The notes beneath the pieces are model-generated. The model saw only the letters and a program-made list of their open reading frames with translations. It had not been told where the DNA came from and made no database searches. From positions 1 to 6,836 of the forward strand of contig CAAGLY010000022.1 of the NCBI GenBank assembly GCA_900770925.1: DNA of 6,836 bases. Direction: 5' to 3'. The DNA is from Bacilli bacterium (lineage in GTDB: Bacteria > Bacillota_I > Bacilli_A > RFN20 > CAG-288). Numbering within the stretch: the first letter of the stretch is position 1; each line of letters starts with the position of its first letter. Shown piece by piece: positions 1 to 6,820 of the stretch. The translations under genes and the position numbers were made by a program.

Positions 1-28
1 AATTGAATTAATGAATACAACCCCCCAT
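1..28 (-). other. Partial CRISPR spacer cut by the window edge (probable)
   Basis: These 28 bases sit to the left of the leftmost repeat. Complete spacers here are 29-30 bases, so this is most simply a seventh spacer lacking 1-2 bases, with the array continuing outside the window. The repeat next to it is a perfect copy, whereas the leader-distal terminal repeat of an array is often degenerate. It could instead be flanking DNA at the trailer end, which cannot be excluded from this window. Confidence 0.6.
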
Positions 29-458
29 GATAGAGAAGGGACAAATTTAACAATACTCTCAAGCACTTGTGTTTTTGGTCCTCTTCTTCTGCATGATAGA
101 GAAGGGACAAATTTAACAATACTCTCAAGCGCATACAAATATCTGAACGAAGACGGTGCCGATAGAGAAGGGACAAATTTAACAATACTCTCAAGCGTCG
201 ATACCATGACGAAATCTCAGTTTATTGATAGAGAAGGGACAAATTTAACAATACTCTCAAGCGAAATCATCACGAGACAAATGCTTCCAGCGATAGAGAA
301 GGGACAAATTTAACAATACTCTCAAGCCCAATCCTTGGCGTAAACAGTTTATTGAGGATAGAGAAGGGACAAATTTAACAATACTCTCAAGCTGCGGTTA
401 GCTTTTGCTGATCAGCGACTTAGATAGAGAAGGGACAAATTTAACAATACTCTCAAGC
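29..458 (-). CRISPR. Type II-A CRISPR array: 7 identical repeats, 6 complete spacers
   Basis: Seven identical 36-base repeats lie at 29-64, 95-130, 161-196, 227-262, 292-327, 357-392 and 423-458. Six unrelated spacers separate them at 65-94, 131-160, 197-226, 263-291, 328-356 and 393-422, with lengths 30, 30, 30, 29, 29 and 30. Read on the minus strand the repeat begins GCTTGAGAGTATTG and ends CTTCTCTATC. The GYTTGAGAG / GTTTTAGAG start is typical of II-A repeats in the crRNA sense, which agrees with the cas gene direction and with a leader on the right. The newest spacer should therefore be 393-422 and the oldest at the left. A 66-base period keeps an open frame through the left part of the array on the plus strand, but this is not a gene. 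The array probably continues left of the window. Spacer targets cannot be named from sequence alone. Confidence 0.98.
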
Positions 459-506
459 CTCAAAGTGTTATCTTTTAGCCTAATTTTTCGTTAAAACACT
501 AACATT
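459..506 (-). promoter_or_regulatory. CRISPR leader between csn2 and the array
   Basis: This 48-base AT-rich gap separates the csn2 stop codon from the first repeat. Read leftwards its last seven bases, at 459-465, are CTTTGAG. This differs by one base from ATTTGAG, the leader-end sequence reported to direct polarised spacer integration in Streptococcus thermophilus II-A systems. It also contains a 6-base inverted repeat, AGTGTT (495-500) and AACACT (464-469) on the minus strand, separated by 25 bases. The position beside a perfect repeat and beside csn2 sets the array polarity. The leader is short, so functional sequence probably extends into the 3' end of csn2. Confidence 0.85.
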
Positions 507-532
507 TTAATCATTTTTCACTTTTGAATCAA
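504..532 (-). promoter_or_regulatory. Predicted pre-crRNA promoter overlapping the csn2 3' end
   Basis: On the minus strand, TTGATT (527-532) matches four of six bases of a sigma-70/SigA -35 box. It is followed after exactly 17 bases by TAAAAT (504-509), which matches five of six bases of a -10 box. The -35 box lies in the last csn2 codons and the -10 box includes the csn2 TAA stop. Initiation would be expected near 497, about 39 bases before the first repeat. Spacing and direction fit an array promoter. The region is AT-rich, so a chance match remains possible. Confidence 0.6.
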
Positions 533-1202
533 GGTGAAGTTCACATAAGTCGGAATCTATCTGAACGATGAAGCTATTATCAAAACTATAGCTTGGAAGA
601 TGGGATGATAGGACAAGAATGGACACTTCCAACTTATGGCATTCCTGAAGAAATAGGTTAAATTCTTCTTGTTCAAGATAATCTGCGAGATTTAAAACAA
701 CGATGACTTTAAAATTGAATATCCTAGATAGAACTTTGATGTTTCCTATCATCCTTTCCAGGATGCCATCATTTTTCTTTTCATAAGCAACGGAGAATGC
801 TTTTAAAAAAGATGATATTCCCATTTCGGAATCAAAAGTCAATTTAACCGGATAGTCATAGCTTATGGATTCTAGGTAGTCGTTAATTTTATTGACTAAA
901 AGCAGATAATTTTCGTTTTCCTGAGCATCTAAGGAAGAGGCAAGATCTTTTTGAATTGAAGTATTTAGCTTCTTATCATCTACTGCCCTGTCTAACGGAT
1001 CTCGAATGAAGAAGAGATTCTTGCCTAGTTTAATTTGCTTTCCGTTTTCTATCAAATAAAAACTTGTTTCTTCATCTTCGTCAGAACTTAGCTCAGTAAT
1101 AAACTCTCGGTAAAATTTAGGGTTTTCAATACAAAGGTAATAATTTGTCGTTTCATTAAATTCAAAGTCTTTATCTATCTTGCTGTGCTTTAGAGTTCTC
1201 AT
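507..1202 (-). CDS. csn2: Csn2, type II-A spacer-acquisition protein
   Basis: This 231-residue protein is encoded by the last gene of the cas operon, directly before the leader, which is the csn2 position of II-A loci. Known Csn2 proteins form tetrameric, calcium-dependent rings that bind and slide on double-stranded DNA ends, and they are needed with Cas1-Cas2 and Cas9 for spacer uptake. The length is close to the roughly 220 residues of the S. pyogenes form. Family-like features include an acidic N-terminal half, a helical stretch around 95-160 (DAQENENYLLLVNKINDYL onward), a hydrophobic strand at 165-171 (KVIVVLN) followed by an acidic helix, and another strand at 192-199 (EVSILVLS). This resembles the degenerate P-loop-type core of Csn2. 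The start codon shares ATGA with the cas2 stop, and I see no clear Shine-Dalgarno upstream, so translation is probably coupled to cas2. The call rests on context plus overall pattern, because the family diverges quickly. Confidence 0.93.
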   Translation of the reverse strand: MRTLKHSKIDKDFEFNETTNYYLCIENPKFYREFITELSSDEDEETSFYLIENGKQIKLGKNLFFIRDPLDRAVDDKKLNTSIQKDLASSLDAQENENYLLLVNKINDYLESISYDYPVKLTFDSEMGISSFLKAFSVAYEKKNDGILERMIGNIKVLSRIFNFKVIVVLNLADYLEQEEFNLFLQECHKLEVSILVLSSHLPSYSFDNSFIVQIDSDLCELHLDSKVKND

Positions 1203-1522
1203 AATTCGATAAAACGTTCATCGGTGTTCAAGATGTCTGTCTCAAAGTTTCCGACTAGGTAGTCGATGCTAGCAAATTGCTTTTCTGTTACAGTCATCCT
1301 AGAGACCAGTCCTCCACTAGGCAGGTGATTGCGTATTGTTTTTTGTAAACATCTAACAGCCGCCTCATTAATGGATAACTTTACGTAGATGGATTCCTGG
1401 AACATGATAAACCCTTGTTTTTTGAGGAACTTTACAAACTGACGGTATTCTCGTCTTTGGGCAGAAGTGTCGACCGGAAGGTCAAACCTTAATAGGGATC
1501 TCATATATCTATAGTTGTTCAT
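1199..1522 (-). CDS. cas2: Cas2, CRISPR adaptation protein (type II-A)
   Basis: This 107-residue protein starts MNNYRYMRSLLRFDLP, very close to the MSYRYMRMILMFDMP start of S. pyogenes Cas2. That supports the first ATG over the internal Met7. Cas2 has a ferredoxin-like fold and forms the central dimer that holds two Cas1 dimers and measures the incoming spacer. The conserved Asp at the end of the first strand is D14 (RFDLP). An arginine/lysine-rich helix (residues 23-36) follows, then GFIMFQESIYVKL (37-49), and finally the II-A-typical VTEKQFASIDYLVG (78-91). The gene overlaps the end of cas1 by 14 bases in another frame. I see no good Shine-Dalgarno before either possible ATG, so re-initiation after cas1 is likely. 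The stop TGA overlaps the csn2 ATG. The length is usual for the family. Confidence 0.97.
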   Translation of the reverse strand: MNNYRYMRSLLRFDLPVDTSAQRREYRQFVKFLKKQGFIMFQESIYVKLSINEAAVRCLQKTIRNHLPSGGLVSRMTVTEKQFASIDYLVGNFETDILNTDERFIEL

Positions 1523-2390
1523 CTAAGAAAGTTACTTTAGAGATTAAGGATGGATTATGTGAGTTAAGGGCTGAGAAAACAGAGTTGGCAAAGGTGCGTA
1601 CGGCATTGGCCATAATGGTTACTTTGCCGTCGCATTGAATTTCGGAATTTATATTTGCAATCAGTTGAGACTTAAAATTGCTCTTGATGATGCTGTTGGT
1701 TGCAACCAAAAAGTCAACAAAAGGACGAAATGGTTCCCTTAAATCACAAGCCAGATTGAATGGGTTATCTGGTCCGATATGATGGATTCCAAAAGAATCA
1801 AGGTAACCTGCACAGCTGACCTCTCGGTTCCTTGCAGATAAGAGCATTGAATAGCCATAATTGAGGTAGGTGTTTTCTTCGATATGATCGTTTCTTCGGT
1901 CAAAGGATGAACCGAAAAGGGAAGCAAAATAGGCCTTTGCTGCTAGTCCTTCCCGGTTGGTTGAATCGCCTTCAAGTATCTCTGATTCAAACCCGGTGAT
2001 CCTATCATAAGCATTTAAATCTCCTAGATGTTTAACTAGAAGAGCTTGGTTATGAATCTTTTGTCTGATGATGCATGCCCACACCAAATCTTTGATTTGC
2101 TGTTCCCAGCCCATCTGTAGTTTTTGTCTTTCGTATGTGTTATGGACTCCGTGCTGAGGAACTAGTTCGGATTGTGGATTATGTTCTTTGTCACAGAAAA
2201 TGACTCTTACTTTATGGTTAATCAGTTCGGATAATAGTGCACTGGTTATGCACGCTTGTTGGTTTTCGATAATGAGGATAGAAATGTCATCGAGAAGAAT
2301 CTTTGTTTCTTTATCTGCTCGAACAACTAGAAAATTCAACTGAGTCTCTAGTTTACAACGATTATTTATCTTTATTATCTGAAAGCCCAT
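1509..2390 (-). CDS. cas1: Cas1, CRISPR integrase (type II-A)
   Basis: This 293-residue protein is the metal-dependent integrase that joins protospacer DNA to the leader-repeat junction, in complex with Cas2. The three expected metal ligands are present. E147 lies in STNREGLAAKAYF, H204 in GIHHIGPDNPFNLACD, and E219 in DLREPFRPFVD. The last two blocks form the diagnostic Cas1 C-terminal signature. Residues 1-75 are the beta-rich N-terminal domain and the remainder is the helical catalytic domain. Length and motifs are normal for II-A Cas1, and there is no truncation or frameshift. The gene begins 3 bases after the cas9 stop and has a perfect GGAGG ribosome binding site at 2399-2403, inside the end of cas9. 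A spurious 62-residue frame within it (1739-1927) is ignored. Confidence 0.98.
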   Translation of the reverse strand: MGFQIIKINNRCKLETQLNFLVVRADKETKILLDDISILIIENQQACITSALLSELINHKVRVIFCDKEHNPQSELVPQHGVHNTYERQKLQMGWEQQIKDLVWACIIRQKIHNQALLVKHLGDLNAYDRITGFESEILEGDSTNREGLAAKAYFASLFGSSFDRRNDHIEENTYLNYGYSMLLSARNREVSCAGYLDSFGIHHIGPDNPFNLACDLREPFRPFVDFLVATNSIIKSNFKSQLIANINSEIQCDGKVTIMANAVRTFANSVFSALNSHNPSLISKVTFLDEQL

Positions 2391-2393
2391 TTA

Positions 2394-5300
2394 CTAATCC
2401 TCCGGCACGGTGAACAGAACTCTTTCATAGAGTCCTGTGACGGAGGATTGGATGATTTTGGTTCCTTTTTGAAGCACATTGTTCGGTTGGATTGAACCTG
2501 CTTTTTTCATTTTGGCATCAATCCTTGATAAATCCGTTCCTGAGGCACTTTTACACGAAATAAGTTTTACCATTCTTGAAAGACATTTCCTTTGATCTGC
2601 TGTGGAAAAACCAGTAAAAGAGTGGAACGAAGACTTTAGTTTTTTTATTGATACATTAGTTGTTGGAAGACCTTCAAATTCTGGTCTACAATATACATCT
2701 TCTATAAGGTATTTAAAAAGACTTAAGAGCTCTTCCCGAGTTATCTTATTAGGGATATCGTTAATACCATATTTATCAAAGATTGAAGAATCTTTTTTCT
2801 TCCCTGCTTGACTATCTAAATCTAACAGTTTGCTAATTTTCTTTATTGTTTTCCTATATTCGCTTGAAATATAGGGCTCAGATAAATTGATGCAACTTAA
2901 TCCATTTGTTGATTTTCCGCTTATTCCAAGTCGTACATATCCTTCTTTTCCGTTTTCTGCTTTGTAAGGAATCTGAAGGATAGTACGGATCAGAAGTTTT
3001 TCGATTAGAATTTCTGGTTCGATCAGCCCATTATTTTCCGCAAGATATTTTTCTAGGGCTTCTTTATCTTTTTCTAGGCTTTTACGAACAATAGTCGGAA
3101 TGAATTCAATGGAATAGATGTGCTTATCTTTCTTTCCTTTTGAACGGACTAATGAAGCATAAGGATTGGTTAAATCCGAATAACCTCCGTATTTTTCAGC
3201 ATATTCTTCCTGAGCAAAGGGACCTTTTAGCTTTAATGGGAAGGATGCTCCTCCTTCTTTTGCAGTGTGGAGAGAAATCTTATTGAAGAAACCTTGTTTT
3301 CCAACCTGCTCAAACCTTCTTTGAGTGACAAGAGGATCCTGGTAGGAGAGATACTTCCGGACTGTATCGATGGTGCCGACAGAATCCTTGATTTCATCAC
3401 CTTTCCAGCCCTCTGTATATTTCTTTGCTTTCCAGATTAAGGTATCTGTATACCTCATGCGGACATCGTGCTTGAAGATATACTCTAAGCTCCTGTTCCT
3501 AGCTTCCCTATGCTCTCTCTTATACTTGATTACCTTCGGATCCCCAGTTGAGAAGAGCTTGTCGTAAGTGTTTCCAACAACAATGTTCAGATAAGCATCA
3601 TGGGCGTGATGGAAGTCGTTTGCTTCACGGGACTTAGTTAAATCGAAAACTTTACGGAAATCAGAAACATTTCCGGCTTTGGAATAAACAATCTTGGCAT
3701 CCTTATCAATCTTTTTTAGGACTTCACAGACGGCTTTGACTGATTGGTTGGTTGAAACCAGTTGTCGCTGAACGAATCCGGAGAGTTCCTCATCGGTCAT
3801 CGGCTTATTTACAGAGCGGAGAATGCGGTTCTTCTTTTCCTTAGGCATCAAGTCTGGATTGATTGAAGAGAGATATTTGATCCAATTGATTCCCTTTTCT
3901 GTCAGAATCGATTTTGGAATCGGATATTGGTCTGACTTTGTATTGTTTACTTTCTTCTCTACTAGGACTGTGTTCAGGAAGCTGTCATCTTTTACCATGG
4001 CCTGAGGGATGATGTGGTCGATATCATAATCAGTATTAAGACTATGGATATCAATAGGCTCTCCAGTATAGACAGATTTGCAGCCTTGCCTAAAGTAGAG
4101 ATACAGTTTCTTTCCTTTCAGTTCATCATCTGTTCTGTCAGTAAGCTGTTTTTCCCATTTTTCGATTTCAGCATCATCCTGAACCTTCTTTGCAGCGGCT
4201 TTATAGGCTTCAAGAATCTTGTCTTTACGGGATTTGGTTCGCTTCTTTTCTCCTGCTTCTCGCGTTGATTCCACAAAATAGGAATCAAAATGATCGATTT
4301 TCAGAACCTTCTTCAGTTCAAGGACAATATCAATTGTCTGATGAAGAGCTCGTTTCCTCATTGGAGAAGCATAGAGAGAATTGATGATATCATTTAAGGT
4401 TTCATTGTCGGAGTCGTTTTCCTTTTCAATCTGATTCCTGAAGTCAAACTTATAGTTCTTTCCTTCTTTCGTAGTCAGAATCTGCCTAAAGTTCCTATTT
4501 GTTTCCCACCTTAAATCCATGATGGAATAGTCAAAGACTTCTCCAGTGCTTTGATTAACTCTCTCTGTATAGATACCTGTAAGGAGCTTGTTGGACAGAT
4601 TTGCCCAACCCTGGAAGCTAAGGTTAGCAATGTACTTGATCTGATTAGGAGTCAGATTGTATTTTTCCAGTCGCTTTGTCCTTAATTCTTTGTTCTCGAA
4701 GATTGTGATATCGTAAATAATCTTTTCTGCCAGCTCCTGTTTCTTTTTATCATGAAGCAGTTCCCTTCCAAAGGCACGATTATCCCTTAAGGCTATCCAA
4801 GAGGATAAGGAAGCGTGGAAATCCTCGTTAGTGACACCTTTTTCTCCTGTGGCAGTCGTACCGGATGAAGTCAAGGTAACCTTGCATTTATAGCGGAGGG
4901 AAAGAGCATCTTCGATTGTTTTCTTGTTGACTTTTCTTTGTTTCAGATAAACGTTTTCAATCAGGTACTTCTTGTCATCAAGCATAATGGGAGTGCCATT
5001 GACTTTCAGACGGTTCCTTTCATTGAGTAGGACAAACCTCTGATAGACAAGCGATTCTTTTGGTAAAGTCGGTTCATTGATGAGATATGTGCAATAGTTC
5101 TTCAGATTCTCGATGAACTTGTTGGCGGTTTCTTCTTCGTCGATGATATCATGGAAATTCCAGGGTGTGATTTTTTCATCACTCTTTTTTATAACCCAAG
5201 AATGGGTTGCCTTGTTGCTAAGCGGACCGACAAAGTACGGAATTTTATATTTAAGGATGGATTCAATCTTATAGGCCTGTTTTTCTGGATTATTGAAATC

Positions 5301-6806
5301 TTTATCCATTTCGCCAAGGAAAGGATAGTATTGTGACTGGTTTTTAAGGATGATACGCCTTTCGTTCAGGTTGAGCTGGTAGGGGAGAACACCGTTTTCC
5401 TTTGAATTCTGTCTGAGCAGATAGGTCTTGTCTTCGATTGACTTTTTAATCCGAAGGAGCTTTTCTTTGTCTCCAGGGACTTTTTCGACAAAATCTTCTT
5501 TTCCAGCTGCATCCAAAGGGAGTAAGGAGGCTATTTTTTTATACCTGTCATCCGCTGCGACAGCGTGGGCAATCCGTAGCTTGTTTCCTTTGACGTCGGT
5601 GAATCCAATGTAATTGACATAATTGTCAATAGCCTTCCTTTTCACCTTCTTAGTGTTTTTTGGATCGACTTCTTCTGTCTTCCGGAAGAATTCCGAATAA
5701 TGTGAAGGATTATATCTCTTAATCCTTTCTTTTAATGTGGCTAGCTGTTCCTGATGACGGGCATAAATGGCAACCATGGCCTTTGAGACATACGCTTCGC
5801 CTTTTAATAAATTAGCAAGGATACGCAGGTCATAGATTTGCTTTAGTTTCAAAAGAAGATTTGTTTTTTCATCACCGATAAGTGTGCCACAGGAAGGAAT
5901 CAGCTTCGTGTCGAAATCCTCACTTCCGAAGTCGACTTTTACTATTGCTGAATCTCCCTGCTCTTCCCAATCGATTTCGGGGAATAAATCACTAAGCTTC
6001 TTATCGCTACCGGCAATCAGGGAAATGGCTTTACACCGGAAGTCGGTCTTTGAGTTTGTCTGCTTAAATGCGGCGTTCCTCTTGTCGGAAAGATCACCTT
6101 TCTTTGTTGTTGTCTTAAAGATTTCGATTAGGGCCTTGGCAATATCTTCAGTGCAATTGAACGGAAGATATAAAGGTTCGTCTTCGTTTTCGTTTATTGA
6201 AGCAAAGAGCGTATCGATATCATTAAATAGAGCAACAACCGTTTGGGGGTCGCTTCCGATAGAACTCCTCTCACCTTCGTGGAGGAAATTTCCTCGATAT
6301 TTTATCCTATGAGCTAAGGTAAGGTAGATTTCACGAATATCGAACTTCTGTTCTGGGTGTTCTAGCCTGGCCAAACGAAGGTGGTAGATGGTCGGATATC
6401 TGTTATAGAAATCTTTATCCGAATAATCCTTGCCGTTGAAGAGAAGGTGTTTAGCTCTTAATAATTCATCCCGGTCTTCAAGATGAATAGCAGAGTTGTT
6501 GAGGCGATCAAAGAAATACGGGTCAACCATATTCCTTTCTTCTTTAAATTGATCCTGAAGGAGGAGAATGCGTTGTTTTCTGCGTTGGTAGCGTCGGCGT
6601 GTTTCTCTTGCCCTACGGCGATTGCTGGCATCAGAAGCTTCGTCAAAAAGTCTGGAACCCCAAACATGGTTCCCATAATATTTTGTGCTTTCTCCATCAT
6701 ATATAGTTTTGTGCTTCTTAATGATATTATAGTTTTCATCTGTGACACAGAAACCGACCGAGTCTGTACCGATATCGAGACCTAAGTAATATTTCTTTTC
6801 TGACAT
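2394..6806 (-). CDS. cas9: Cas9, RNA-guided DNA endonuclease (type II-A), large variant
   Basis: This 1470-residue effector uses a crRNA:tracrRNA pair to cut both strands of PAM-adjacent DNA. RuvC-I is YYLGLDIGTDS with D11. The arginine-rich bridge helix spans about 62-81 (RRRYQRRKQRI). The REC lobe follows, with AHRIKYRGNF at 165-174, ITPWNF at 546-551 and GWANLSNKLLTGI at 733-745. RuvC-II is SYFVESTRE with E846. HNH is YDIDHIIPQ with D930 and H931, plus N954. RuvC-III is FHHAHDAYLN with H1067 and D1070. The C-terminal PAM-interacting domain contains EKYGGYSDLTNPYASLV (about 1205-1220) and ends in SSVTGLYERV. All catalytic residues are present, so an active nuclease is expected. It is about 100 residues longer than S. 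pyogenes Cas9 (1368), and most of the excess lies in the REC lobe. The start is supported by AAAGGAAAG five bases upstream and by RuvC-I beginning within ten residues. It ends TAG, followed at once by an in-frame TAA. Many antisense open frames inside it are shadows. Confidence 0.99.
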   Translation of the reverse strand: MSEKKYYLGLDIGTDSVGFCVTDENYNIIKKHKTIYDGESTKYYGNHVWGSRLFDEASDASNRRRARETRRRYQRRKQRILLLQDQFKEERNMVDPYFFDRLNNSAIHLEDRDELLRAKHLLFNGKDYSDKDFYNRYPTIYHLRLARLEHPEQKFDIREIYLTLAHRIKYRGNFLHEGERSSIGSDPQTVVALFNDIDTLFASINENEDEPLYLPFNCTEDIAKALIEIFKTTTKKGDLSDKRNAAFKQTNSKTDFRCKAISLIAGSDKKLSDLFPEIDWEEQGDSAIVKVDFGSEDFDTKLIPSCGTLIGDEKTNLLLKLKQIYDLRILANLLKGEAYVSKAMVAIYARHQEQLATLKERIKRYNPSHYSEFFRKTEEVDPKNTKKVKRKAIDNYVNYIGFTDVKGNKLRIAHAVAADDRYKKIASLLPLDAAGKEDFVEKVPGDKEKLLRIKKSIEDKTYLLRQNSKENGVLPYQLNLNERRIILKNQSQYYPFLGEMDKDFNNPEKQAYKIESILKYKIPYFVGPLSNKATHSWVIKKSDEKITPWNFHDIIDEEETANKFIENLKNYCTYLINEPTLPKESLVYQRFVLLNERNRLKVNGTPIMLDDKKYLIENVYLKQRKVNKKTIEDALSLRYKCKVTLTSSGTTATGEKGVTNEDFHASLSSWIALRDNRAFGRELLHDKKKQELAEKIIYDITIFENKELRTKRLEKYNLTPNQIKYIANLSFQGWANLSNKLLTGIYTERVNQSTGEVFDYSIMDLRWETNRNFRQILTTKEGKNYKFDFRNQIEKENDSDNETLNDIINSLYASPMRKRALHQTIDIVLELKKVLKIDHFDSYFVESTREAGEKKRTKSRKDKILEAYKAAAKKVQDDAEIEKWEKQLTDRTDDELKGKKLYLYFRQGCKSVYTGEPIDIHSLNTDYDIDHIIPQAMVKDDSFLNTVLVEKKVNNTKSDQYPIPKSILTEKGINWIKYLSSINPDLMPKEKKNRILRSVNKPMTDEELSGFVQRQLVSTNQSVKAVCEVLKKIDKDAKIVYSKAGNVSDFRKVFDLTKSREANDFHHAHDAYLNIVVGNTYDKLFSTGDPKVIKYKREHREARNRSLEYIFKHDVRMRYTDTLIWKAKKYTEGWKGDEIKDSVGTIDTVRKYLSYQDPLVTQRRFEQVGKQGFFNKISLHTAKEGGASFPLKLKGPFAQEEYAEKYGGYSDLTNPYASLVRSKGKKDKHIYSIEFIPTIVRKSLEKDKEALEKYLAENNGLIEPEILIEKLLIRTILQIPYKAENGKEGYVRLGISGKSTNGLSCINLSEPYISSEYRKTIKKISKLLDLDSQAGKKKDSSIFDKYGINDIPNKITREELLSLFKYLIEDVYCRPEFEGLPTTNVSIKKLKSSFHSFTGFSTADQRKCLSRMVKLISCKSASGTDLSRIDAKMKKAGSIQPNNVLQKGTKIIQSSVTGLYERVLFTVPED
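2399..2403 (-). promoter_or_regulatory. Ribosome binding site of cas1, inside cas9
   Basis: A consensus GGAGG on the minus strand lies 8 bases before the cas1 ATG and within the codons for the last residues of Cas9 (Pro-Glu-Asp). The cas9 TAG stop and a following TAA lie between it and the ATG. Ribosomes ending cas9 would terminate on top of this site, which suits coupled or independent initiation of cas1. Confidence 0.85.
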
Positions 6807-6811
6807 ATTGA

Positions 6812-6820
6812 CTTTCCTTT
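6812..6820 (-). promoter_or_regulatory. Ribosome binding site of cas9
   Basis: The minus strand reads AAAGGAAAG, then TCAAT, then the cas9 ATG. This purine-rich Shine-Dalgarno at normal spacing supports the chosen start. The remaining bases to 6836 are AT-rich. A TATTAT at 6827-6832 could be a -10 box, but any -35 box would lie outside the window, so no cas9 promoter is called. Confidence 0.75.

Noticed and set aside
11..313. Plus-strand open frame encoding a 100-residue protein with repeated DREGTNLTILSS
   Set aside because: It is the CRISPR array read in one frame. The 36-base repeat plus 30-base spacers gives a 66-base period divisible by three, so the frame stays open without coding.
459..506. 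Rho-independent terminator between csn2 and the array
   Set aside because: The inverted repeat here is six bases with a 25-base loop, is not GC-rich, and is not followed by a T-run, so it is not a convincing terminator.
3477..3490. ATACTCTAAGC on the plus strand within cas9, resembling the repeat end ATACTCTCAAGC, as a possible tracrRNA anti-repeat
   Set aside because: The match is short and needs a gap, it lies in codons for the Cas9 stretch SLEYIF, and it is not followed by recognisable tracrRNA hairpins or a terminator.
5884..6312. 142-residue plus-strand open frame antisense to cas9
   Set aside because: It is the longest of several antisense frames inside cas9. It has no recognisable domain or ribosome site, and the cas9 frame has clear family motifs throughout.
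6458..6748. 96-residue minus-strand open frame inside the cas9 5' end
   Set aside because: It is an out-of-frame shadow over the RuvC-I and bridge-helix coding region, with no features of its own.
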